Made by a program: the position numbers and the translations under genes. A stretch of 64,000 nt of DNA from CAVQBP01 sp964448105 (GTDB lineage: Bacteria > Bacteroidota > Ignavibacteria > Ignavibacteriales > Ignavibacteriaceae). Positions 8,631 to 17,393 of the stretch are shown one piece after another. Below the pieces are notes generated by a model. It was not told the DNA's origin. It did no database searches and worked only from the letters and a program-made list of their open reading frames with translations. The stretch covers positions 1-64,000 of the forward strand of contig CAYUVK010000004.1 in assembly GCA_964448105.1 (NCBI GenBank), in the 5' to 3' direction. The stretch's first letter is position 1; each line of letters opens with the position of its first letter.

Positions 8631-9854
8631 TTATGATCCTTTATTTAATTCGGTATCTATTGAAGTTGTTTTTATTGCCTGGATTATTATTGATTTCATC
8701 CTATGAACTAATGAACGCGAAAATTTATCTAATAATTCAATCTCGTCTTCAGATATTTGCAGTCTTGTTTCCTCTATAAACTGTAAACGGATTGTTTCGA
8801 TTTTTTCCTGGAACTGACATAGATTCTCATCCAATTGGAATTCATTCCATGCCTCAAAGATATTAGCTTCATTGGAAATAATTTTTTCGGCTTCAGTTAA
8901 ATCTAATGCAACTTCTTTTCTCTCTGTCTCCAAAAACTTTTTTAACCCTTCAATATTAATTACTTCGATATCTTTTATGAGTCCTGTAGCATTAATATCA
9001 CGAGGAACAGCCATATCAATTATTAGTTTTGGAAGCTTATTTTTTAAGTAAATTTCATTAATAAGGCTGGCGTTAATTATAAATCCAGGCGCACCCGTAC
9101 AACTAAATATACACTTTGAGCTTATTAGGGGTTCTTCAATATAATCCAGGCCAAAGGCAACTCCTTTATATTTGTCGGCTAATTCTTCAGCTTTGTAAAG
9201 TGTTCTGTTTACAAACAGTAGATGTGAAAATCCTGCTCTATTTAGCTTCTCAGCAATAATTTTTGTGTTCTGATTTACACCTACAATAGTTATTACATCT
9301 TCTTTCTTTAGCTTTTCTTTTATTATTTTAAATGCTACACCACTTAAGGTTTGGTTACAAGAACCAATTCTTGTTTTAGTTCTAACAGCTTTACTCACCC
9401 GAAAAGCATTGTGAAATAATTTATGCAAAATTTTGTCAGTTGTTTTTTCAGAACATGCAATACTATATGCATCTTTTAATTGATTTAATATTTGATACTC
9501 ACCAATTAACATTGAATCCAAACCGGCAGCCACCTTAAAGAGATGTTCAGCTGCTTTAATTCCATCATATAAATAAAAAAATTTTTTATTTATTAAAGCT
9601 TCAGTGTTTTTACACTTACAATAGAAGTCATTAATAATAAAAAAAGGATCTGTATCAGGTTTAATTACTAAATAAAACTCCAGCCTGTTACATGTTGAAA
9701 CTATTACTATACCTTCCACATAATCGAAAGACTTAATATAGTTTAATGCACATCGCATTTCTTTCCTATTGATTTGATAGTTTTCCCTCTCCGCAACAGT
9801 TGAAGTTTTATGATTTATTCCTATAACAATTAATTTAGATACTTCCGTACTCAT
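8631..9854 (-). CDS. hemA: Glutamyl-tRNA reductase
   Basis: First committed enzyme of the C5 tetrapyrrole route, reducing glutamyl-tRNA(Glu) to glutamate-1-semialdehyde with NADPH. The 407 residues show the N-terminal catalytic domain (GINHKTSTVAERE), the active-site motif STCNRLEFY with the nucleophilic Cys near residue 54, an NADPH-binding domain (ITIVGVNQNTKIIAEKL) and a helical dimerisation tail. Its presence inside the dsr/apr cluster fits a need for siroheme (DsrAB) and haem c (DsrJ). No hemL, hemB, hemC or siroheme synthase is nearby, so the rest of the pathway must lie elsewhere. Confidence 0.95.
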   Translation of the reverse strand: MSTEVSKLIVIGINHKTSTVAERENYQINRKEMRCALNYIKSFDYVEGIVIVSTCNRLEFYLVIKPDTDPFFIINDFYCKCKNTEALINKKFFYLYDGIKAAEHLFKVAAGLDSMLIGEYQILNQLKDAYSIACSEKTTDKILHKLFHNAFRVSKAVRTKTRIGSCNQTLSGVAFKIIKEKLKKEDVITIVGVNQNTKIIAEKLNRAGFSHLLFVNRTLYKAEELADKYKGVAFGLDYIEEPLISSKCIFSCTGAPGFIINASLINEIYLKNKLPKLIIDMAVPRDINATGLIKDIEVINIEGLKKFLETERKEVALDLTEAEKIISNEANIFEAWNEFQLDENLCQFQEKIETIRLQFIEETRLQISEDEIELLDKFSRSLVHRMKSIIIQAIKTTSIDTELNKGS

Positions 9855-9864
9855 AACTTATTTT

Positions 9865-9984
9865 CTTAATCTTACTCTTACTCATAATCTTAATCTACCT
9901 TAAATCCACCTGTCTCAATTCCTTTGGGATTAAGATTATGATTTCCGCCAGAGGCGGATCAGCCTTTGGCTGAAAGATTCTTAG
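9865..9984. repeat. Interspersed double-hairpin repeat, copy 2
   Basis: Opposite orientation to the copy at 4031-4121. It has arms CATAATCTTAATC (9883-9895) and GATTAAGATTATG (9928-9940), then hairpins CCGCC/GGCGG (9945-9957) and TCAGCC/GGCTGA (9959-9973). The second hairpin overlaps the end of the oxidoreductase gene: the stop codon (9959-9961) and the last residues NLSAKG are encoded by the repeat. It has apparently replaced the native 3' end of that gene. Confidence 0.8.
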
Positions 9985-11656
9985 CGTAACACGATTTACT
10001 TATATTGCTATACAACAGATTTCCGCCACCTAAATAAGAGACATTTTTATATCCATAATTCACAAGTGTTCCAGCAGCTTCATATCCTCGTGGACCTTTT
10101 TGACAGAAGAATATAATAGGATAATCCAAATCGAAATCCTTCAGCCTCTCTCGAAGTTCTGAAAGTTTCATATGAATTGACTTTCCGGAAAATGGGAGAG
10201 ACTCAATTTCCGGTAACTCCCTGACATCAACAAACAATCCATTAAATGAAGAAGCCAGAATAGGATTAATATTTTTTACTCCACCTATTTCTTGATTAGT
10301 TGCCATAAATCCTAAATAACTCAAAGGAGAAATTGAAGGTGAATGGACAGGATTGCAACCATATTGAAGGCTAAATAAATCATGAACAGTTCTTTTTTGT
10401 GACAATAAAATAGAGAATGTGTCGATATATCTTGTTACTTCTCCTTCCCCGATTAACTGCAGACCTAACAACCTAAATCCTGGCTTTTCATAAACAAGCT
10501 TTCCTAAAATCGTTTTTCCCTCGGGATCATACTCTGCTCTGTCTGGTATAAATCCTATAACACTGCTGGTTTTAAAGCAAAGTTCTTTAGCTCTCTTTTC
10601 AGTTAGACCCGCTGAACAAATGTTGTTGTTAAATAATGTTAAACAGTATGAGCCCACTGAACCTTTAAATGTGCTATTTTCTCCTGCGATAGAATCAGCT
10701 GCAACTCTACCCATTATATTAGATAAAGATCCAGGAGATAAATAATCAGGTTTACCAGTAACTAAATCCCTAATTTCTACACAGCCACCGGCAGCCCAAA
10801 TATTATGAATATTTGTCCTCATTTGTTCATCGACAAGAATTCCACCTTGGTTACCGGTTCTAATATTTGATTTGCAGGCCAGATTTGTATTCGGTTTTAC
10901 TCCAAGACAATAAAAAACATAATCCGAAACAATCTTTTCCCCATTACCTAAAAAAATAACAGGTAATTCTTTTTCATTAATTTCAATTTTATCTACTGAT
11001 GTTGAGAGCAACAATCGAATTTTATCTGACTTAATGCAACTCTCAACAAAACTTGAAATTTCAGGATCAAGATAAGAAGCTAATAGTGAATGTTCTTTTT
11101 CAATTAAAATAGTTTCAATACCCCAAATTGAACTGAATGCCTCAACTATTTCGCAGCTTGAGAAATCGCATCCGATTATTGCCACTTTTTCTATTTCCCC
11201 TTTTTGAACAGCCTGTCTAAAATATTTTATACTTGCAGGAGAATAAAACGATGAGATCAATGGAGATAAAGTATATGGAAAATTCGGTTCTATTGATTCT
11301 GTACCTGTCGCCAATATTAAAAAATGATATGAAAGTTCAAACTCTTCTTCTTTATAATTACATTGAACCACATTCCTTACGGTATCAATTTTTTTTACTT
11401 CGGTGTTTAATAATATCCTTATACCTTTAACATCACGAAAAAAAAATTCATCCCTTAAAATACCATACGGAGTTTTATTGAGATCGGATAAATCATTAAG
11501 TTCTCCTGCTGCAAATAAAGGCAAACCACAACTGCTGAAGGAAATGTATGAACTCTTTTCAATTATCGTTATTTGATAATTCGAAGATAACCTGTTCAAT
11601 CTTGCGGCAGCTTTACAGCCTGCTGCCATTCCACCTATAATAATTACGTTATACAC
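9959..11656 (-). CDS. CoA-disulfide reductase-like flavoprotein with C-terminal rhodanese domain
   Basis: Pyridine-nucleotide-disulfide oxidoreductase of the CoA-disulfide/NAD(P)H sulfur (persulfide) reductase type. The 565 residues show FAD motif VIIIGGMAAGCKAAARL, the single redox Cys in SSCGLP (about residue 44), an NAD-binding region (KVAIIGCDFSSCEIVEAF), the AAGGCVEI flavin motif and a dimerisation domain. The last roughly 100 residues form a rhodanese domain with active-site loop CQKGPRG. Such fusions reduce CoA-persulfide or polysulfide with NADH. The start is GTG; it begins 10 bases after dsrP ends. The C-terminal six residues derive from a dispersed repeat. A role in handling sulfur or persulfide beside Dsr is inferred. 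Confidence 0.9.
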   Translation of the reverse strand: MYNVIIIGGMAAGCKAAARLNRLSSNYQITIIEKSSYISFSSCGLPLFAAGELNDLSDLNKTPYGILRDEFFFRDVKGIRILLNTEVKKIDTVRNVVQCNYKEEEFELSYHFLILATGTESIEPNFPYTLSPLISSFYSPASIKYFRQAVQKGEIEKVAIIGCDFSSCEIVEAFSSIWGIETILIEKEHSLLASYLDPEISSFVESCIKSDKIRLLLSTSVDKIEINEKELPVIFLGNGEKIVSDYVFYCLGVKPNTNLACKSNIRTGNQGGILVDEQMRTNIHNIWAAGGCVEIRDLVTGKPDYLSPGSLSNIMGRVAADSIAGENSTFKGSVGSYCLTLFNNNICSAGLTEKRAKELCFKTSSVIGFIPDRAEYDPEGKTILGKLVYEKPGFRLLGLQLIGEGEVTRYIDTFSILLSQKRTVHDLFSLQYGCNPVHSPSISPLSYLGFMATNQEIGGVKNINPILASSFNGLFVDVRELPEIESLPFSGKSIHMKLSELRERLKDFDLDYPIIFFCQKGPRGYEAAGTLVNYGYKNVSYLGGGNLLYSNISKSCYAKNLSAKG

Positions 11657-11665
11657 TTTGACATA

Positions 11666-12823
11666 TCAAATTTCTATTTCTCTTCTAACCGAAAGAGCAA
11701 TTTTGTAAAAAATAGTTATCAAAAAGATTCCAACTGCCCAAATTCCCAGGGCAATGAAAGATTCCGGTATTGTCGGCCAATATTGAATAACCTTTCCAAA
11801 TGGATTAGGTATGAACCCGGTTATAACCAGACCTAAACCTTTATCAATCCATATTGATAAAAAAACTATTATACAGGCTATTAGTAACATTTTTTGGTTA
11901 TTTCTTATTTTGGGCACAATAAGAAATACTAATGCGACAATAGCCAGAATAGCTGAAGTCCACATCCAGGGAACTAACCGTGCATTCCCATCAAGTCCTA
12001 TATAAAGATACTGGAGATGAGAATTATGATCGGGAATACCGCTGTAGATTGTAGTAAATAATTCCATCAATATGAAAAATACATTTACACACATAGCATA
12101 TGTGATTATAAGTCCTAACTTTTTAATTGCTTCATTACCGGGATCAAACTTTGTAATTCTTCTTAATATTAAGCAAAAAATTAACAGCAATGCAGGCCCG
12201 GCTGAAAATGCAGATGCCAAAAATCTCGGGGCAAGAATAGCAGTCAGCCAAAAAGGCCTTCCCGCAAGGCCTGCAAATAAAAATGCTGTAACTGTGTGAA
12301 TACTAACGGCCCAAGGAATTGACAGAATAATAACAGATCTTATCCATTTTGGCGGAGCCATCGATTTATTTTCGGCACTCAGTGTTACACGTGTTATTAT
12401 AACATTTATTACGAGGTAACCGCTTAATGCAAGCACATCCCAGAACATTAAAGAATGAAATGTGGGATATAAAAAAATATTTGCGATCCTGAATGGCTGT
12501 CCGAGATCAACAGTAACAAAAAGAATACACATTATAACAGAAGAGATTGCAAGAAATTCACCTAGAATTGTTACTTTCCCGAATTCTTTATAATTGTGCA
12601 AATAATATGGAAGGACAACCATCACTGCTGATGCAGCCACACCAACTATAAAAGTGAATTGAGCAATGTAAAGACCCCAGCTGACATTTCTGCTCATCCC
12701 GGTTATTCCCAATCCATAGTTTAACTGTCTCAAGTAAAAATAAAACCCGATAATAATTATTAAGGATAAAAAGAATAACCATCCCCAATATTTTTTATTT
12801 CCTTTTAATGCATGTTCTAACAT
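11666..12823 (-). CDS. dsrP: DsrMKJOP complex, NrfD-type membrane subunit DsrP
   Basis: Integral membrane quinone-interacting protein of the DsrMKJOP transmembrane complex. The 385 residues contain about ten hydrophobic helices in the NrfD/PsrC pattern (for example GITGMSRNVSWGLYIAQFTF near residue 37 and DLGQPFRIANIFLYP near residue 105). Length fits DsrP (about 380-410). It follows dsrO by 10 bases. With the periplasmic iron-sulfur protein DsrO and the cytochrome DsrJ it forms the JOP module; DsrM and DsrK form the other module. The final order M-K-J-O-P is canonical apart from the S23 insertion. Confidence 0.95.
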   Translation of the reverse strand: MLEHALKGNKKYWGWLFFLSLIIIIGFYFYLRQLNYGLGITGMSRNVSWGLYIAQFTFIVGVAASAVMVVLPYYLHNYKEFGKVTILGEFLAISSVIMCILFVTVDLGQPFRIANIFLYPTFHSLMFWDVLALSGYLVINVIITRVTLSAENKSMAPPKWIRSVIILSIPWAVSIHTVTAFLFAGLAGRPFWLTAILAPRFLASAFSAGPALLLIFCLILRRITKFDPGNEAIKKLGLIITYAMCVNVFFILMELFTTIYSGIPDHNSHLQYLYIGLDGNARLVPWMWTSAILAIVALVFLIVPKIRNNQKMLLIACIIVFLSIWIDKGLGLVITGFIPNPFGKVIQYWPTIPESFIALGIWAVGIFLITIFYKIALSVRREIEI

Positions 12824-12833
12824 ATTTTAAACC

Positions 12834-13634
12834 TTATACGAGATAATAGATTTCAGGGTTTGTTCCCAAACCTGGTTTCCGTCTTATTGAAAAATTCTCT
12901 TTTAATAGTTTTCTTACTTCAGATTGAGGATCATTTAAATTACCAAAGACCAATGCCTTCTCAGGGCAAACTTCAACACAAGCCGGAGGTAAACCTTGCG
13001 AAAGTCTTTCATCACAGAATTCACATTTCTCAACTACACCCTTTGTTCGGGTCGGGAAATCAGGATTAACATCTTTTATGAAAGGCTTCGGGTCTCTCCA
13101 ATTAAAACTCCTTGAACCATAAGGGCAAGCAGCCATGCAATACCTGCATCCAATACACCTGTGCCAATCCATCATTACAATTCCATCATCACGTTTAAAT
13201 GTTGCCTGTGTCGGGCAGACTTCTACACACGGCGGATTATCACAATTGTTACAAAAGACAGGGATCTTTTTGTCTTTAAATTCATCTGTCATGTAAAAAT
13301 TTTCCTGATCTATAAAGGCATTTTCATACGGTTCTTTCCAGATCCATTTTATTTCGTCTTTTGTTTCACCAAAATCAGGTATGTTATGGATTTTATTGCA
13401 GATATCAATACACTTTGTGCAGCCGTTTTGAGATATACATTTCTTCAAGTCCAAAACCATTGCCAGTCTTTCTTTCTTAACAACTTTTGTCCTAGTTAAC
13501 TTCTTAGTGGGATTTATAACTTTAGCTAATTTAGATGCAGTATCTTGAGTACGAGCACTTATATATTTATCTGAAGCAATTCCTATTGCAGTTATACCGG
13601 CTATTTTTAGAAAATTTCTTCGACTCTTGTTCAT
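12834..13634 (-). CDS. dsrO: DsrMKJOP complex, periplasmic iron-sulfur subunit DsrO
   Basis: The 266-residue ferredoxin-like protein starts with a twin-arginine signal (SRRNFLKIAGITAIGIA), so it is exported folded to the periplasm. Four cluster-binding blocks follow: CISQNGCTKCIDIC, CNNCDNPPCVEVCP, CIGCRYCMAACP and CEFCDERLSQGLPPACVEVCP. This is the PhsB/NrfC/DmsB-type four-cluster layout. Its ATG overlaps the dsrJ stop by four bases (coupled translation). It passes electrons between DsrP and the trihaem cytochrome DsrJ. Confidence 0.95.
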   Translation of the reverse strand: MNKSRRNFLKIAGITAIGIASDKYISARTQDTASKLAKVINPTKKLTRTKVVKKERLAMVLDLKKCISQNGCTKCIDICNKIHNIPDFGETKDEIKWIWKEPYENAFIDQENFYMTDEFKDKKIPVFCNNCDNPPCVEVCPTQATFKRDDGIVMMDWHRCIGCRYCMAACPYGSRSFNWRDPKPFIKDVNPDFPTRTKGVVEKCEFCDERLSQGLPPACVEVCPEKALVFGNLNDPQSEVRKLLKENFSIRRKPGLGTNPEIYYLV

Positions 13635-14062
13635 TGTTTGCTCTCCATCTTTTTAGATATCAATCCATGTTCAGTCGGATGTAGTTGTTCAGAATGACAA
13701 TCCCAGCAATAAGGGGAGACACCTACATAATTATGACACTGATCGCAGAATTTTGATGCATTTGAGTGACAGTTTAAACAGGTTTTTGTAAGACTCATAT
13801 CAAAATTTTTATGTTGCTCCGATACAAATATTCTTTTCCCTTCTCTGACTACTTCGTATCTCCAATCATTTAGCAAAATCATATGATTGGATCTCATAAA
13901 TGTTGTATCAGCAACACATTCTTTTTGATTTTCTTTTGAAGGGAGGACCAGATCAGGTCGTTTAAGTGCTGCTTTTCCATTTAAAAGATCATACCAGATT
14001 GGTGAGGTAAACAACCCTACAAAAATTATTAATCCCAATATTATTTTCCCTGCATCATACAT
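13631..14062 (-). CDS. dsrJ: DsrMKJOP complex, trihaem cytochrome c DsrJ
   Basis: The 143-residue protein has one N-terminal hydrophobic helix (IILGLIIFVGLFTSPIWYDLLNG), acting as signal/anchor, followed by three haem c sites: CLNCH, CDQCH and CWDCH. That is the DsrJ pattern; characterised DsrJ proteins have haems with unusual ligation. It is the first gene after the inserted S23 element and overlaps dsrO by four bases. The upstream gap contains the left arm of the inverted repeat, so its ribosome binding site (CAAAAGGGATAAACA before ATG) is the boundary of the element. Confidence 0.94.
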   Translation of the reverse strand: MYDAGKIILGLIIFVGLFTSPIWYDLLNGKAALKRPDLVLPSKENQKECVADTTFMRSNHMILLNDWRYEVVREGKRIFVSEQHKNFDMSLTKTCLNCHSNASKFCDQCHNYVGVSPYCWDCHSEQLHPTEHGLISKKMESKQ

Positions 14063-14090
14063 TGTTTATCCCTTTTACAAAACTGATTCT

Positions 14091-14570
14091 GGATACTCGA
14101 TGCTCGATTCTTGATACTCGATATCCGATATCCTTCAATTTTATTTTTTACTAATGTGTTGATTCTCTACACTTTGGATAAAGTTATTTAATTTTCTTCC
14201 AAGTTTATCGAGTTTCTCTTTTAATTCATTATAAAGATTTTCATCCTTTAATGATTTAGTTTCAAAAAGTGTTTCAAGATGGTCAATAGTTTCATCATTT
14301 GAAGACAAAGCATAGATTAAAAATTTTATAAAATCCTGCTTATAATTTCTTCTGCCATATCCTTCTACTATTATTGATTTAACAGTTTTTGAAGATCTTC
14401 TAATTTGGCTTCCTTCTTCAAACATCTCGAATTTCGGTAACTTATTAAGTGTCATCTCATGAATTTCAATTACTACTTCTCTTGCTAACCGCCAAATTTC
14501 AAGATCTTTATAATTCATTTTTATTTCCAATTAATTTTATATTATCGAGTATCCAGCATCGAGTATCAAG
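14091..14570. mobile_element. IVS-like/MITE-like unit carrying an S23 gene, inserted between dsrK and dsrJ
   Basis: Two inverted blocks bracket the S23 gene. Arms GATACTCGATGCT (14092-14104) and AGCATCGAGTATC (14555-14567) are perfectly complementary over 13 bases. A second pair of ten bases (GATACTCGAT/ATCGAGTATC) lies just inside. In the leftward transcript the ends could pair to form a long stem enclosing the whole gene, much like intervening sequences in 23S rRNA that encode the same protein family. A near-identical gene-less palindrome lies at 7691-7775. The boundaries are inferred from the repeats; target duplications were not identified. Confidence 0.6.
14141..14518 (-). CDS. Four-helix-bundle protein (S23 / 23S rRNA intervening-sequence type)
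   Basis: About 125 residues from the internal ATG chosen here ([12 protein letters not shown], after a GGAAAT ribosome site). The family hallmarks are visible: [21 protein letters not shown] at the start, then [26 protein letters not shown] and a helical tail ending [13 protein letters not shown]. The family is known from intervening sequences of bacterial 23S rRNA genes and as free-standing genes, and is structurally close to the Avd accessory protein of diversity-generating retroelements. Its function is not established. It interrupts the otherwise canonical dsrMKJOP operon and is flanked by inverted repeats. Confidence 0.85.
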   Translation of the reverse strand: MNYKDLEIWRLAREVVIEIHEMTLNKLPKFEMFEEGSQIRRSSKTVKSIIVEGYGRRNYKQDFIKFLIYALSSNDETIDHLETLFETKSLKDENLYNELKEKLDKLGRKLNNFIQSVENQHISKK

Positions 14571-14575
14571 TTCAG

Positions 14576-16177
14576 TTATTCCGCTAACGGATCTCCACGT
14601 AAATCTGTTGTTCTTTCCTTTTCACCTTTCATTATTAATGCATTACCCACTAATTCATGTACACCGCCAACGTCCACACCACCTACCCAGTAATCCATAA
14701 GCGGCGGCAGTGTTGCTTTATCAATTGCACAAATACACCCAAGGAAATTCACACCATTTTTTTCTTTGACAAACTTTACCGCATTAGCTCTTGGTAATCC
14801 ACCCCGCATTCTCATTTCCAAATTTTCATCTGTTCCTAAACCTGCCCCACTCCCACAGCAAAATGTTTGCTCTTTAATTGTATTCTCAGGCATCTCAAAG
14901 AAATAATTGCAGGCATTTTTAATTATATATCTTGGCTCTTCGATTAAACCCAAAGCACGTGCAGGATTACATGAATCGTGGAACGTTATTCTTTGATGAT
15001 TATTCCGATTTTTATCCAATTGAATTTTATTATTTTTAATCAAGTCGGCTGTGAATTCACAGATGTGAACCATTTTCGTGGATTTAGTATTTTCAAACTT
15101 AGTTCCGGTAATTGGTGATACCGGTTCCTCTAAAAAATCCGCAGGTCCATTTAATGTATCCATATATTGATTTATTACTCTCCACATATGGCCGCACTCG
15201 CCGCCAAGAATCCACTTAACTCCCAGCCGTTTAGCTTCTGCATACATTTTTGCATTTAAGCTTTTCATAAGATCATGAGAAATAAATGAACCGAAGTTCC
15301 CGCCTTCCGAAGCATAGGAGCTCCAGGTATAATCCAGCCCTATTTCATGAAATAATGCAAGGTAACCAAGCAAAGTGAAATAATGAGGAGTTCCAAAGTA
15401 ATCTGCAGATGGAGCAATAAAGAGAATTTCTGCACCTTTTTTATTGATCGGCACATCTACCTTTATTCCGGTAAGGGATTCCAATTCATCAACCGCAAAT
15501 TCGATACTATCCTTAAAACCATGCGGCTGAATGCCAAGATGATTACCCGTTCGAAAACTATTAGCAACAGGAGTAATTATCCAATCAATATTAATCCCAA
15601 TCAGGTTAAGCAATTCCCTTACTAATATTGTAATTTCTGCAGTATCAATACCATAAGGGCAGAAAACTGAGCAGCGCCTGCATTGTGTACATTGAAAGAA
15701 ATAGTAAAACCATTCCTTTACTACATCAATAGTTAATTCACGAGAGCCGGAAAATTTGCCAAATAGTTTCCCGGCAAGAGTAAAATCATTTCTGTAAACT
15801 GATCTTAAAAGCTCAGCTCTAAGCACAGGCATATTTTTAGGATCGCCGGAACCTAAGAAGAAGTGGCATTTATCTGCACAGGCACCACACCGGACACAAA
15901 TATCCATATACAACTTAAGTGTACGGAATCTATTTAACCTATCCCTCAACCCTTCAAGAATAATTTGTTTCCAGTTTTCAGGTAATTGCCAATCCGGATC
16001 GGTTGGCTGCCATTTCCTTGGATTAGGTAATTCAAGGTATTCAACATTCTTCGGGATTCCACTGTAATTATATACTCCATGCTTAAACTCAACAGCCGGA
16101 TTTAACCAGACTCTTTGCTTAGGTTCATAATTTATATCACCAGCTAATTCTTCAGGTTTTAATTTTTTTTCAGACAT
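14576..16177 (-). CDS. dsrK: DsrMKJOP complex, catalytic HdrD-like subunit DsrK
   Basis: Cytoplasmic iron-sulfur subunit thought to reduce the DsrC trisulfide or disulfide. The 533 residues have two ferredoxin-type clusters (CVRCGACADKCHFFLGSGDP about residue 95, CTQCRRCSVFCPYGID about 165). Further on is the CCG-domain region for the noncubane cluster (FHDSCNPARAL, then FCCGSGAGLGTDENLEMRMRG and NFLGCICAID). Length matches DsrK (about 510-560). It lies 71 bases downstream of dsrM. Its stop codon is a few bases from the right arm of the inserted S23 unit, which separates it from dsrJ. Confidence 0.96.
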   Translation of the reverse strand: MSEKKLKPEELAGDINYEPKQRVWLNPAVEFKHGVYNYSGIPKNVEYLELPNPRKWQPTDPDWQLPENWKQIILEGLRDRLNRFRTLKLYMDICVRCGACADKCHFFLGSGDPKNMPVLRAELLRSVYRNDFTLAGKLFGKFSGSRELTIDVVKEWFYYFFQCTQCRRCSVFCPYGIDTAEITILVRELLNLIGINIDWIITPVANSFRTGNHLGIQPHGFKDSIEFAVDELESLTGIKVDVPINKKGAEILFIAPSADYFGTPHYFTLLGYLALFHEIGLDYTWSSYASEGGNFGSFISHDLMKSLNAKMYAEAKRLGVKWILGGECGHMWRVINQYMDTLNGPADFLEEPVSPITGTKFENTKSTKMVHICEFTADLIKNNKIQLDKNRNNHQRITFHDSCNPARALGLIEEPRYIIKNACNYFFEMPENTIKEQTFCCGSGAGLGTDENLEMRMRGGLPRANAVKFVKEKNGVNFLGCICAIDKATLPPLMDYWVGGVDVGGVHELVGNALIMKGEKERTTDLRGDPLAE

Positions 16178-16248
16178 CGTTTATACTCTATACTCCTGCT
16201 TTAATTTCGGATTGCGGATTTCCATTTAACATCTTCCATTTCCCATTC

Positions 16249-17241
16249 CTATTCCTTATCTAACGGTAATCCCGCTGCTTTCATCTTATCCCTGAATTCA
16301 TCTTCATATTCTTCATATGTATGAACTCTGACGGGTCGATTCCAGGGATTAACATGTCTTTTCATCCGGCTGTTGTTTGCCAAATTTCGCGTTGGTGAAA
16401 GGAATATTCCCGGCATATGCAGCAGCTTACTAAAAGGGATATATACTATTAAAACACTAACCAGGAATAAATGAATAAAAAATAAAACTCCAATCCCTGC
16501 CGGAACGGCCGGGTGAAAGGTGAATAGACCAATTGCGAGTTCTTTTACTTTTATAATATCTACTTTATCAAAATACCGCATTAAAATTCCGGTTACTGCA
16601 ATACTAAGGATCAAAAACAGCGGGAAATAATCTGATGCCAGAGAAATATATCTTATCTTGGAATCAAAAATTCTTCTAAATATCAGGAATAAAAGTGCTA
16701 TTGAAATCAGTGCATCTGTAATAAACAGTACAGGGAGACCAACCTGGAAAAAACCATCAAGATTCTGCAGAGCAATTACAAAAGAAGGAATTGGCTCCAT
16801 GAAAAGCCTGAAATGCCGCAAAACAATAATTAAAAATGACCAATGGAAAACTATAGCGCCCAGCCATAAATACTTACTGCTTCCGTAAGCTAATTTAGGT
16901 CCATTTTTTATTTCTGCTTTTGTATTTCTAAATAAAGATCTGAAGAATAAAATTTCCAGAAGCATTCTTCCAATAACACCTAAAGTTGAGCTTGGACTTT
17001 CCAGTTTGCTGCTTTTTATCCAAGGAAGAGATTTTTGTTGACCCGCAACCGTAGGGATATGAAAGGGAACCGGAGAACGTGCCCATTTAATTACCTGGCC
17101 AATAATTCCCACAATAAAGGTTGCTAATGCGGCATAAGGAATAATAATTCCAAAAAGAAAATCCAGTTTTAATGTGCCGGTACCAAACATAGCTGCAATT
17201 ATCAATACAAAAACAGCAACAAGTGAAAAGAGAATGTTCAT
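16249..17241 (-). CDS. dsrM: DsrMKJOP complex, membrane cytochrome b subunit DsrM
   Basis: The 330-residue integral membrane protein is of the nitrate-reductase gamma (NarI) type that exchanges electrons with menaquinone and passes them to DsrK. It has two helices at the N-terminus, a cytoplasmic loop (RSPVPFHIPTVAGQQKS), and a block of further helices with candidate haem b His residues (GAIVFHWSFLIIVLRHFRLF; FTFHPAVPAG; FFIHLFLVSVLI). It ends with the conserved KLLHMPGIFLSPTRN region. A GAAGGAAAT ribosome site precedes the ATG. First gene of the MKJOP set. Confidence 0.95.
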   Translation of the reverse strand: MNILFSLVAVFVLIIAAMFGTGTLKLDFLFGIIIPYAALATFIVGIIGQVIKWARSPVPFHIPTVAGQQKSLPWIKSSKLESPSSTLGVIGRMLLEILFFRSLFRNTKAEIKNGPKLAYGSSKYLWLGAIVFHWSFLIIVLRHFRLFMEPIPSFVIALQNLDGFFQVGLPVLFITDALISIALLFLIFRRIFDSKIRYISLASDYFPLFLILSIAVTGILMRYFDKVDIIKVKELAIGLFTFHPAVPAGIGVLFFIHLFLVSVLIVYIPFSKLLHMPGIFLSPTRNLANNSRMKRHVNPWNRPVRVHTYEEYEDEFRDKMKAAGLPLDKE

Positions 17242-17318
17242 TTTAATTTCCTTCGATTCAGAAATTCTTCAATTTTATTTTCCTAATAGAATCAAGATTG
17301 TTAGGTATAAGGGAAATA

Positions 17319-17369
17319 AGGTATATGGACATAGGGTAAAGACGCCCTATATTTTTATACCGTATACCT
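17319..17369. repeat. GGTATA-type hairpin repeat upstream of dsrM
   Basis: Nested inverted repeats: outer AGGTATA (17319-17325) with TATACCT (17363-17369), inner ATAGGG (17331-17336) with CCCTAT (17345-17350). Related GGTATAGG/CCTATACC arms occur between dsrD and dsrN (22101-22161). It sits in the RsbRD-dsrM gap and could shape mRNA stability; no clear T-run follows it on the transcribed strand. Confidence 0.6.
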
Positions 17370-17393
17370 CAATACCTTTCAACCTGATCTCCG

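Noticed and set aside
16249..17241. DsrM as a stand-in for the missing QmoC
   Set aside because: It has the NarI-like DsrM features and lies next to dsrK; there is no HdrC-type Cys domain as in QmoC.
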